A stretch of 5,931 nucleotides of DNA. Origin: an uncultured Eubacteriales bacterium (GTDB lineage: Bacteria; Bacillota; Clostridia; Oscillospirales; CAG-272). The notes under the pieces were generated by a model. The model ran no database searches. It was not told the origin of the DNA and was given only the letters and a program-made list of their open reading frames with translations. Below, one piece after another: positions 1 to 5,598 of the stretch. Each line of letters starts with the position of its first letter. Positions within the stretch are counted from its first letter, which is position 1. The stretch covers positions 1 to 5,931 of the forward strand of contig CAKSEM010000095.1 in NCBI GenBank assembly GCA_934446485.1, given 5' to 3'. A program made the position numbers and the translations under genes.

Positions 1-1
1 C

Positions 2-211
2 CGCGAGCTGGAAGCCACGACTCCGGACGAGCTGGTGCTTGATCTTTCGGGCGTCAGCTTTATGGACAGCTCAGGGCTCGGGCTGATACTCGGACGTTAC
101 ACTAAGGCACGCGAACTCGGAATCGAATTCAGCATCAGCCATCCGACCGATGCCACAATGAAAATACTGTCGCTCGCGGGCGGTGAGCGTCTAATTACGA
201 TAATCAAATAA
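2..211 (+). CDS. spoIIAA: Anti-sigma F factor antagonist SpoIIAA (STAS domain), 5' end outside window
   Basis: Only the last 69 codons are present; compared with the 117-residue B. subtilis protein, roughly the first third to two fifths is missing. The visible part is the core of a STAS domain, with the block VSFMDSSGLGLILGRY. By homology the first serine of DSSG (codon at bases 68-70) is the residue phosphorylated by SpoIIAB; in B. subtilis it is Ser58. Unphosphorylated SpoIIAA binds SpoIIAB and frees sigma-F in the forespore, and SpoIIE phosphatase restores it there. The stop lies 13 bases before the spoIIAB start and a kinase and sigma gene follow, so this is the first gene of a standard spoIIA operon. 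STAS antagonists of sigma-B type look similar, but the downstream genes settle the identity. The operon promoter is outside the window. Confidence 0.95.
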   Translation, partial: RELEATTPDELVLDLSGVSFMDSSGLGLILGRYTKARELGIEFSISHPTDATMKILSLAGGERLITIIK

Positions 212-224
212 GGAAGGTATAGCT

Positions 225-674
225 ATGAAGACCGAATGTATAAATGAGCTGCGATTCCAGCTCCCGTCATACTCAAACAACGAATCTGCGGCGCGCGCCA
301 TAGTATCGGCGTTCTGCGCTGCACTGAATCCGACCGTCGATGAAATATCCGACATTCGCTGCGCTGTGTCGGAGGCAGTGACCAACTGTACCGTCCATGC
401 TTATCGCGACATGATAGGTAAGATCAGCGTAACCGTCCGTCTTTACTCCGACCGCTCGGTAAGACTGCAGATACGTGACCGCGGCTGCGGAATCGCAGAT
501 GTCGAAACCGCATTGCAGCCGCTGTTTACCACCGATCCGGAGGGTGAGCGGAGCGGCATGGGATTCACCGTAATTGAAAACTTCATGGATTCAATGTCCG
601 TGAGATCCTCAGTCGGGCGCGGCACCTGCGTCACTATGAAGAAAAAGCTCTCACCTCTGCCGATAAAAAAATAG
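225..674 (+). CDS. spoIIAB: Anti-sigma F factor / serine kinase SpoIIAB
   Basis: A 149-residue GHKL-type ATPase, close to the 146 residues of B. subtilis SpoIIAB. It binds sigma-F in an ATP-dependent complex and phosphorylates SpoIIAA on serine. The N-box is SEAVTNCTVHAY (residues 49-60), with E50 and N54 matching the catalytic Glu46 and Mg-binding Asn50 of the B. subtilis protein. The ATP-binding D-box is DRGCGI (85-90) and the glycine-rich lid segment is near 107-122 (GERSGMGF). Arg24, in the NESAAR segment, aligns with Arg20, which contacts SpoIIAA and sigma-F. The start has an AGGAAGG ribosome site at 211-217. The gene lies 13 bases after spoIIAA and 28 bases before sigF, so the three are co-transcribed and probably made in matched amounts. 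RsbW-type kinases share this fold, but operon order favours SpoIIAB. Confidence 0.96.
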   Translation: MKTECINELRFQLPSYSNNESAARAIVSAFCAALNPTVDEISDIRCAVSEAVTNCTVHAYRDMIGKISVTVRLYSDRSVRLQIRDRGCGIADVETALQPLFTTDPEGERSGMGFTVIENFMDSMSVRSSVGRGTCVTMKKKLSPLPIKK

Positions 675-692
675 ACTACATATCTATCGGTC

Positions 693-697
693 GGAGG
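693..697 (+). promoter_or_regulatory. Ribosome binding site of sigF
   Basis: GGAGG lies five bases before the ATG at 703. The frame can also open at a GTG at 697, but that codon overlaps this site, so the ATG at 703 is the likely start. Confidence 0.8.
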
Positions 698-702
698 TGC
701 GT

Positions 703-1443
703 ATGACAACAAAACATAAAGAGGGCGCGGATATACACGCCGAAAACGCGATGTATCTCAGAGAGCTTGCCGACGGCGACGAAAGTGCGGTCGAACGGCT
801 GATGACAGCAAACATGGGGCTGGTGACCGGACTCGCATGGCGCTTTTGCGGAAGAGGAACCGATTTTGAGGACCTCGTGCAGATAGGTTCCATCGGAATG
901 CTTAAAGCCATTCGCAGCTTCGACATAGAGCGCGGGACCGCGTTCTCCACGTATGCCGTTCCGTTGATTATCGGAGAGATCAGGAAATATCTGCGCGATG
1001 ACGGTCCGGTCAAGGTCAGCCGCACACAAAAACGTCTCGGTGCCGAGCTCCTGCGAAAGCGCGAAGCGCATATGCGTGCATTCGGCAGCGAACCCGGGAT
1101 CGGAGAACTCGCCGATTCGTGCGGTGTCTCACCTGAGGATGCGGCAGCAGCACTTGAAAGCACAGCTCCCGTCCATTCCTTCTCCGAAATCATCGCCGGA
1201 GATGATATGCCGCTTGAAAATATAATCCCGTCCCCCGACGACACGCTCGGAAAAACCATAGAATACGTTGCTCTGTCTGAAGCGATCCGTACACTGTGTC
1301 CCCTTTGGCGTAGGATAGTCACACTGCGCTACTTCAAGGATTACTCTCAGCAGCAGACAGCGGACGTGCTGGGGCTGTCACAGGTAAAGGTGTCCCGCGA
1401 AGAGAAGAAAATATTCGAGCATATGAGGCGAGAGCTTGGGTAA
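703..1443 (+). CDS. sigF: RNA polymerase sporulation sigma factor SigF
   Basis: A 246-residue sigma-70-family factor of the SigF/SigB/SigG branch (B. subtilis SigF is 255 residues). It directs core RNA polymerase to early forespore promoters. Region 2 spans about residues 35-100: DFEDLVQIGSIGMLKAI is region 2.2, followed by the hallmark FSTYAVPLIIGEIRKYLRDD of regions 2.3-2.4. Region 3 follows (about 103-155, opening with VKVSR). Region 4 ends with the helix-turn-helix, in which LGLSQVKVSREEKKI (223-237) is the -35 recognition part and closely matches the SQVQVSR motif of SigF and SigG. The segment before it (LCPLWRRIVTLRYF) departs from the usual acidic region 4.1 sequence. SigG is the nearest alternative, but the gene follows spoIIAA-spoIIAB, which identifies SigF. 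No clear terminator follows the stop. Confidence 0.96.
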   Translation: MTTKHKEGADIHAENAMYLRELADGDESAVERLMTANMGLVTGLAWRFCGRGTDFEDLVQIGSIGMLKAIRSFDIERGTAFSTYAVPLIIGEIRKYLRDDGPVKVSRTQKRLGAELLRKREAHMRAFGSEPGIGELADSCGVSPEDAAAALESTAPVHSFSEIIAGDDMPLENIIPSPDDTLGKTIEYVALSEAIRTLCPLWRRIVTLRYFKDYSQQQTADVLGLSQVKVSREEKKIFEHMRRELG

Positions 1444-1482
1444 CCCGTGCGCGCATATCACACTTCAGGCAAATATCCCGAC

Positions 1483-1511
1483 TTGCAAAAGACACTGCCC
1501 TGTGATACAAT
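1483..1511 (+). promoter_or_regulatory. SigA-type promoter of the tetR-family gene
   Basis: TTGCAA (1483-1488) and TACAAT (1506-1511) are separated by 17 bases, and a TG one base before the -10 gives an extended -10 element. Transcription should start near 1518, giving a leader of about 75 bases before the ATG at 1595. The promoter makes the regulator independent of the sporulation operon upstream. Confidence 0.7.
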
Positions 1512-1539
1512 GAGTATACACAATGGCTGCCATATACTG

Positions 1540-1562
1540 TCGATGCACCGACGGTGCATCGA
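1540..1562 (+). promoter_or_regulatory. Perfect 23-bp palindrome in the tetR leader; likely TetR-family operator
   Basis: The left arm TCGATGCACCG (1540-1550) and right arm CGGTGCATCGA (1552-1562) are exact reverse complements around a single central A at 1551. Size, symmetry and position, about 30 bases after the predicted transcription start and before the ribosome site, fit an autoregulatory operator for a TetR-family dimer. It could also fold as an RNA hairpin in the leader. No U-run follows it, so a terminator is unlikely. Binding by the adjacent regulator is inference. Confidence 0.65.
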
Positions 1563-1576
1563 ATGATCAGCCTGCC

Positions 1577-1584
1577 GGAGGGAG
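1577..1584 (+). promoter_or_regulatory. Ribosome binding site deciding the tetR-family start
   Basis: The purine run GGAGGGAG ends 10 bases before the ATG at 1595. The earlier in-frame ATG at 1523 has no such site, is only a few bases from the predicted transcription start, and would place the palindrome inside the coding region. Confidence 0.65.
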
Positions 1585-1594
1585 ACGACTGGGC

Positions 1595-2149
1595 ATGTCT
1601 CAGATAACAAAACGCGCACTGGAACACTCACTCAAGAATCTCCTCATGAAAAAGCCGCTCACTAAGATAACCGTAAGCGATATCGCCGAAGATTGCGGCA
1701 TAAGCCGAATGACCTTCTACTACCACTTCAAAGATATATACGATCTTGTGGAGTGGTCGTGCCTCAAGGATGCAAAACAGGCACTTGCCGAAAATAAAAC
1801 ATACAACACATGGCAGCAGGGGCTTTTGCAGATCTTTGAGGCTGTGCGCGAAAATAAGCCGTTTATCATGAACGTTTACCGCTGTATCCATCGGGAGCAG
1901 GTTGAACGGTACCTTGCCCCGCTCGTGGACAACCTCGTACTCGGTGTTATAGAAGAGGAGTCCTCCGGGATCTCCGTGCGAGATGACGACAAGCGGTTTA
2001 TAGCACAGATATATTCTTATATATTTATCGGTCTTATGCTCGATTGGATACGGGACGATATGCGTGAGAATCCGAACGATATCGTATCACGCCTTTCAAA
2101 ATTGATCCGCGGCTCCGTGGCGGTTGCCATCTCCCGATTTGAGCTTTGA
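1595..2149 (+). CDS. TetR/AcrR-family transcriptional regulator (DhaS-like, C-terminal TetR_C_8 type)
   Basis: A 184-residue protein, a usual length for small TetR-family regulators. The N-terminal DNA-binding domain (about residues 3-50) carries the helix-turn-helix ITVSDIAEDCGISRMTFYYHF (split here: ITVSDIAEDC at 25-34, then GISRMTFYYHF at 35-45). The following FKDIYDLVEW is the usual start of the ligand-binding domain. The C-terminal part, with IYSYIFIGLMLDWIRDDM near residues 135-155, looks like the C-terminal region found in DhaS-type regulators. It has its own promoter and a leader palindrome, so autoregulation is likely. The gene lies 149 bases upstream of the oleate hydratase on the same strand, which suggests, without proving, that it controls that gene and senses a fatty acid. 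Translation from 1523 would add 24 residues without family resemblance. Confidence 0.87.
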   Translation: MSQITKRALEHSLKNLLMKKPLTKITVSDIAEDCGISRMTFYYHFKDIYDLVEWSCLKDAKQALAENKTYNTWQQGLLQIFEAVRENKPFIMNVYRCIHREQVERYLAPLVDNLVLGVIEEESSGISVRDDDKRFIAQIYSYIFIGLMLDWIRDDMRENPNDIVSRLSKLIRGSVAVAISRFEL

Positions 2150-2190
2150 TATTATCAAATCGACCGATCTGATTAAATTTCGGACAATGC

Positions 2191-2225
2191 ATCGCTCAGT
2201 GATAAAACTTCTGTCACTGAGCGAT
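2191..2225 (+). terminator. Perfect 12-bp inverted repeat after the tetR-family gene; probable weak terminator
   Basis: ATCGCTCAGTGA (2191-2202) and TCACTGAGCGAT (2214-2225) are exact reverse complements with an 11-base loop. The tail TTCTGTCTATT is U-rich but interrupted, so termination may be partial. The repeat starts 41 bases after the tetR-family stop and ends 9 bases before the -35 region of ohyA, so an operator role for ohyA is an alternative. Confidence 0.55.
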
Positions 2226-2234
2226 TTCTGTCTA

Positions 2235-2262
2235 TTGTAGATTCGGTGGAAGCGGGTATAAT
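2235..2262 (+). promoter_or_regulatory. SigA-type promoter of ohyA
   Basis: A perfect TATAAT -10 box (2257-2262) is preceded, 16 bases upstream, by a weak -35 TTGTAG (2235-2240). Transcription should start near 2269, leaving a short leader of about 30 bases. A consensus -10 with a poor -35 often marks a promoter that depends on regulation or an activator; that point is inference. Confidence 0.65.
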
Positions 2263-2298
2263 AATGGCAGAAACAAAAACTTAAAGGAGGTTTCTGTC

Positions 2299-4092
2299 AT
2301 GTATTATTCTGCCGGAAATTACGAATCGTTCGCACGCCCCGAAAAGCCTAAGGATGTTGATAAAAAGTCCGCATATATCATCGGCACGGGACTTGCCGGT
2401 CTCACCGCCGCATTTTACCTCGTTCGCGACGGACAGATGAAAGGAGAGCACATTCATCTTCTCGAAAAGCTGGAGCTCGCAGGCGGAAGCTGTGACGGAC
2501 GCAAGGATGTGACCAAGGGCTTCTTCATGCGCGGCGGGCGAGAAATGGACAACCATTTTGAGGTCATGTGGGACACGTTCCGCGACGTACCGTCGATCGA
2601 AACTCCCGGAGTTTCGGTTCTCGATGAGTATTACCGGCTCAACAAGCACGACCCGAACTATTCACTCTGCCGTGCCACTGTGAAGTGCGGAGAGGACGCA
2701 CATACCGACAAGAAATTTACACTTGATAAGGAATCGGCACTGGCGCTGTCTAAACTGTTCCTCACCCCCGAAAAGGATCTCGAGGAGAAAAAGATCTCAG
2801 ATGTGCTTCCGGAATCCTTCTGGGAAACGAACTTCTGGCTTTACTGGCAGACCATGTTCGCATTCCAGCGTTGGTCAAGCGCACTTGAAATGAAGCGTTA
2901 TCTATGCCGATATGTGCATCACATCGACGGACTTCCGGACTTCAGCGCTCTGCGCTTCACAAAGTACAATCAGTATGAGAGCATGATTCTGCCGCTCGTT
3001 AAATATCTTGAATCGCACGGTGTACGCATTGAGTACGGTATGGACGTTAAGAATGTCGTGATCGAGACCGTCGGAGACAGAAAGATCGCAAAGCAGATCG
3101 TTTATGTCAAGGACGGCGAGGAGCAGACCATCGATCTCATAGAAGACGATCTCGTCTTTATCACCAACGGTTGCTGCACCGACACCTCCTGCTACGGAGA
3201 TCAGACACACGCGCCGGATCTGTCCGGAATCAAAAACGGATACGGTGAGTCATGGGATATGTGGAAAGCCATCGCTGCTCAGGCGACCGACGGAGAATTC
3301 GGAAATCCCGATGCGTTCTGCAACGATATAGATGCCACCAACTGGATGAGCGCTACCGTTGCGACATCAGATGAAGAGGTCATCCGCCGCATCATGGATA
3401 TCTGCCACCGCGACCCGCGTTCGGGCAAGGTAACGACCGGCGGTATCGTGACGGTAAAGGACAGCCGTGACAACTGGTATCTGTCCTGGACCATCAACCG
3501 TCAGCCTCAGTTCAAGTCTCAGGATAAGAACACGGTTCTGGTCTGGCTGTATTCGCTGAACACCGACCGCGAAGGTAACTACGTCAAGAAGTCTATGCGG
3601 GACTGCACAGGTGAAGAGGTCTGCCGTGAATGGCTGTACCACATCGGCGTGCCGACCGAAAAGATCGACACTCTGGCGCACGATGCCTGCAACACCACGA
3701 CCTGCTTCATGCCGTATATCAACGCATTCTTCCAGCCGCGCAAGGAATCGGATCGTCCGAAGGTCGTGCCCGACGGCTCGGTGAACTTTGCGTTCATCGG
3801 TCAGTTTGCCGAAACCCCGCGCGATACCATCTTCACCACCGAATATTCGATGCGCACCGGTATGGAATCGGTCTACACTCTGCTCGACATCGACCGCGGT
3901 GTGCCTGAGGTCTGGGGCAGCAAGTACGATGTGCGTGAACTGCTTCGCGCCTGCTACTATGCAATAGACAAGAAGCCGATCACAGATGCAAAGCTGTCGT
4001 TCAAGGAACGCGAACTGCTGCGGATAGTCATGAAGAAGATCGCCGGCACGGATGCCGAGCTGCTGCTTCGCGAGAGCGGACTGATCGAATAA
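2299..4092 (+). CDS. ohyA: Oleate hydratase (myosin-cross-reactive antigen family), FAD-dependent
   Basis: A full-length 597-residue member of the oleate hydratase family (EC 4.2.1.53; usually about 560-650 residues). It adds water to the cis-9 double bond of free oleic or linoleic acid, giving 10-hydroxy fatty acids, with FAD in a structural and electrostatic role. The dinucleotide-binding motif IIGTGLAGLTAAF lies at residues 27-39. The signature MRGGREMDNHFE (77-88) contains E82, and Y201 follows in MKRYLCRY; both positions coincide with catalytic Glu82 and Tyr201 of S. aureus OhyA. The C-terminal family block FIGQFAETPRDTIFTTEYS is present near residues 500-520. No signal peptide is seen, in keeping with a cytoplasmic or membrane-associated enzyme. 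The start follows a strong AAAGGAGG (2283-2290) by eight bases. The enzyme is linked with detoxifying antimicrobial unsaturated fatty acids and, in gut bacteria, with dietary fat conversion. No frameshift is seen. Confidence 0.97.
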   Translation: MYYSAGNYESFARPEKPKDVDKKSAYIIGTGLAGLTAAFYLVRDGQMKGEHIHLLEKLELAGGSCDGRKDVTKGFFMRGGREMDNHFEVMWDTFRDVPSIETPGVSVLDEYYRLNKHDPNYSLCRATVKCGEDAHTDKKFTLDKESALALSKLFLTPEKDLEEKKISDVLPESFWETNFWLYWQTMFAFQRWSSALEMKRYLCRYVHHIDGLPDFSALRFTKYNQYESMILPLVKYLESHGVRIEYGMDVKNVVIETVGDRKIAKQIVYVKDGEEQTIDLIEDDLVFITNGCCTDTSCYGDQTHAPDLSGIKNGYGESWDMWKAIAAQATDGEFGNPDAFCNDIDATNWMSATVATSDEEVIRRIMDICHRDPRSGKVTTGGIVTVKDSRDNWYLSWTINRQPQFKSQDKNTVLVWLYSLNTDREGNYVKKSMRDCTGEEVCREWLYHIGVPTEKIDTLAHDACNTTTCFMPYINAFFQPRKESDRPKVVPDGSVNFAFIGQFAETPRDTIFTTEYSMRTGMESVYTLLDIDRGVPEVWGSKYDVRELLRACYYAIDKKPITDAKLSFKERELLRIVMKKIAGTDAELLLRESGLIE

Positions 4093-4120
4093 ACAGAACA
4101 CGTTAGAGCGACTGTGTAAA

Positions 4121-4163
4121 AACAGCCACGGATCACCGATAAAAACGGTGATCCGTGGCTGTT
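4121..4163 (-). terminator. Intrinsic terminator between convergent genes, best oriented for the minus-strand TRIC gene
   Basis: Arms 4121-4138 and 4146-4163 are perfect 18-bp reverse complements (AACAGCCACGGATCACCG on the left) around a seven-base loop. Read on the minus strand the stem ends in a run of five T (complement of 4118-4122), a classic terminator, 24 bases after the TRIC stop. On the plus strand the stem is followed by mixed sequence, so it may stop ohyA transcripts less efficiently or mainly protect their 3' end. No other terminator is visible for ohyA. Confidence 0.85.
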
Positions 4164-4187
4164 CTGCCGTCGGTTGACTTGAAATTG

Positions 4188-4778
4188 TCACACCTTCGGG
4201 AGATTCCATTTGAATTTTGCAGCGCACACGCGAAGGATCAGAATTGTAACGATACCCGAGATCATAGCAACACTTTTATCAAAGGAATAGATCGCCGCGC
4301 AAACGGATGCTCCAATCAGACTTGCAGCGGCATAAAACCTTTTCACAAATATCACGGGCTTTTCAGCCGCAAAAATATCTCTCAGGACACCGCCGCCGAC
4401 ACCCGTCAATACTCCGAGAAATATCTGCAAAAACACATTGTTAAGGCCTGACGCCGCCTCGATACCGACGACTGTAAACGTACCCAAACCAAGCGCATCT
4501 ATCGCCACAAAGACTATATTGTCAACATTGATGCGATCTCTGACAAAAGGAAGAAAGACCAGCAAAGAAACGACGACCGATACGCCGGCATACAGCGGTT
4601 CTCTGAGCGATTGCGGCGGCGTCAGACCTATCAAAATATCACGGACTATCCCTCCGCCTATTGCGGTCGTTACGCCTAATATAACGACGCCCAAAATGTC
4701 CATCTTCTTTTTGACCGCAACCATTGCACCCGATATTGCAAATGCAACGGTCCCTATTATTTCAAGAATAAAATACAT
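4188..4778 (-). CDS. TRIC/UPF0126-family membrane protein (trimeric intracellular cation channel-like or glycine transporter-like)
   Basis: A 196-residue, strongly hydrophobic protein with about seven predicted membrane helices built as two tandem repeats. Each repeat has the hallmark glycine-arginine-aspartate motif: GGGIVRD (41-47) and GGGVLRD (128-134). This is the UPF0126 family, which includes bacterial TRIC-type cation channels and proteins implicated in glycine uptake such as E. coli YicG. Substrate cannot be told from sequence. The start at 4778 has a GAGG eight bases upstream (4787-4790) and the protein opens directly into the first helix. A start at 4868 would add 30 polar, cysteine-containing residues unlike the family. 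The stop is 24 bases from a strong terminator. The hydrolase gene upstream on the same strand ends 99 bases away with no terminator between, so partial co-transcription is possible. Confidence 0.93.
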   Translation of the reverse strand: MYFILEIIGTVAFAISGAMVAVKKKMDILGVVILGVTTAIGGGIVRDILIGLTPPQSLREPLYAGVSVVVSLLVFLPFVRDRINVDNIVFVAIDALGLGTFTVVGIEAASGLNNVFLQIFLGVLTGVGGGVLRDIFAAEKPVIFVKRFYAAASLIGASVCAAIYSFDKSVAMISGIVTILILRVCAAKFKWNLPKV

Positions 4779-4812
4779 TGCTGAAACCTCACCCGCCCGA
4801 AATCCACAGAGT

Positions 4813-4840
4813 ATAGTATGTGGCAGAAATACCCCGTCAG
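4813..4840 (-). promoter_or_regulatory. Possible weak promoter of the TRIC-family gene
   Basis: On the minus strand CTGACG (4835-4840) and TACTAT (4813-4818) are 16 bases apart; an overlapping TATACT (4810-4815) is an alternative -10. The -10 region sits in the loop of a five-bp inverted repeat (CCACA/TGTGG, 4804-4822). Matches are modest, so this is tentative. Confidence 0.35.
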
Positions 4841-4877
4841 TCCGATGCTGCAAGCACACGGCACACATCCTAATTGC

Positions 4878-5477
4878 CTACCGCGCCATTATCTTTCTGA
4901 GTTCACCCTCAATAAAGGAAGCCAAGACTCTGTAGCCCGCTTCAACGAAATGGAGTCCGTCATTCGCCTGATACACACTCTCGTTTTCAGGAGTGAACTC
5001 AGGTACATGCGCACTTTCGATCACTGCAAGTCCCTCATCTGCCGCAAGCTGTCTCGTAAATTCTCCGGCTGAGGTAACATTGTTTATATATCCGCAATTT
5101 GAAAACGCTCGGTTTTCGGTCACGTGAGTCGGTGTGAGAAGGATGATCTCAGCTTTCGGGGCATCATTGCGGCAATGCGCCACGATCCGTCTGTAGCTAT
5201 CATTCTCCGGATTATTCTCCGCCGCACTCAATCCGCCGTTTGCGCCGAGCATGATCAGTATATAATCGGATCCTCGCACATCAACATTTCCGTCCTCGTA
5301 ATACTCAAGCATAGTTGAAGCGCGAAACCCGCATTTTCCGAAATTGCGCACCTCCCACCCAGTATTTTGTGCCAAAAAATACGGATAGTTTTCCTTATGG
5401 ACGTTCGCGATGCCTCTCTTGCCGAATACTCCGTAGTCCCCCTCCGTAATACTGTCCCCTATACAAGAAATTATCAT
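4878..5477 (-). CDS. SGNH/GDSL-family hydrolase (Lipase_GDSL_2 type), cytoplasmic
   Basis: A 199-residue single-domain hydrolase with all four SGNH blocks. Block I is IGDSITEG with nucleophile Ser9. The block II oxyanion glycine is in NFGKCG (45-50, probably G47). Block III is LGANGG with N80. Block V is NDGLHF with Asp173 and His176 of the catalytic triad. Such enzymes act as esterases, carbohydrate deacetylases or acyl hydrolases, and the sequence does not tell which. No signal peptide or membrane segment is seen: the catalytic serine is nine residues from the start, so it acts in the cytoplasm. AGAGG (5484-5488) lies six bases before the ATG. A good promoter lies 93 bases upstream, with dyads in the leader. 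The TRIC-family gene follows on the same strand 99 bases later; no functional link is evident. Confidence 0.92.
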   Translation of the reverse strand: MIISCIGDSITEGDYGVFGKRGIANVHKENYPYFLAQNTGWEVRNFGKCGFRASTMLEYYEDGNVDVRGSDYILIMLGANGGLSAAENNPENDSYRRIVAHCRNDAPKAEIILLTPTHVTENRAFSNCGYINNVTSAGEFTRQLAADEGLAVIESAHVPEFTPENESVYQANDGLHFVEAGYRVLASFIEGELRKIMAR

Positions 5478-5496
5478 GATTTTCCTCTCTTCCGGT

Positions 5497-5545
5497 CATT
5501 GCCGTGAATCGTCGGTACAGGACCCGCCATTTTCGGCAATGCCGA
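5497..5545 (-). promoter_or_regulatory. Dyad-rich 5' leader of the SGNH hydrolase gene
   Basis: Two overlapping symmetries lie between the promoter and the ribosome site. CATTGCCG (5497-5504) pairs with CGGCAATG (5534-5541) across 29 bases. A 13-base palindrome, TCGGCA and TGCCGA around one base, covers 5533-5545. The two share bases, so as RNA they would compete; as DNA the short palindrome could be an operator. No known riboswitch was recognised. Confidence 0.4.
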
Positions 5546-5569
5546 GTCCCGGACCGATCCGTAAATATG

Positions 5570-5598
5570 AATATATCACAAATCTCTCATCAAATCAA
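5570..5598 (-). promoter_or_regulatory. SigA-type promoter of the SGNH hydrolase gene
   Basis: On the minus strand TTGATT (5593-5598) and TATATT (5570-5575) are separated by 17 bases, with TG placed for an extended -10. Transcription should start near 5563, giving a leader of about 85 bases before the ATG at 5477. Confidence 0.7.

Noticed and set aside
697..702. GTG start two codons upstream for sigF
   Set aside because: It overlaps the GGAGG that serves the ATG at 703.
684..1322. Minus-strand open frame of 212 codons opposite sigF
   Set aside because: Composition is that of a Ser/Arg-rich shadow frame, and sigF on the other strand is certain.
1540..1562. Palindrome as terminator of the spoIIA operon
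   Set aside because: No U-run follows it and it lies downstream of the tetR promoter.
1523..1594. An upstream start for the TetR-family gene adding 24 residues
   Set aside because: It has no ribosome site, lies almost at the predicted transcription start, and would place the 23-bp palindrome inside the coding region; the family fold begins just after the ATG at 1595.
3367..4227. Long minus-strand open frame of 286 codons opposite ohyA
   Set aside because: It is antisense to the conserved oleate hydratase, has shadow-type composition rich in His, Arg and Val, and runs through the terminator hairpin.
4779..4868. N-terminal extension of the TRIC-family protein
   Set aside because: The extra 30 residues are polar and unlike the family, and the ATG at 4778 has a good ribosome site.
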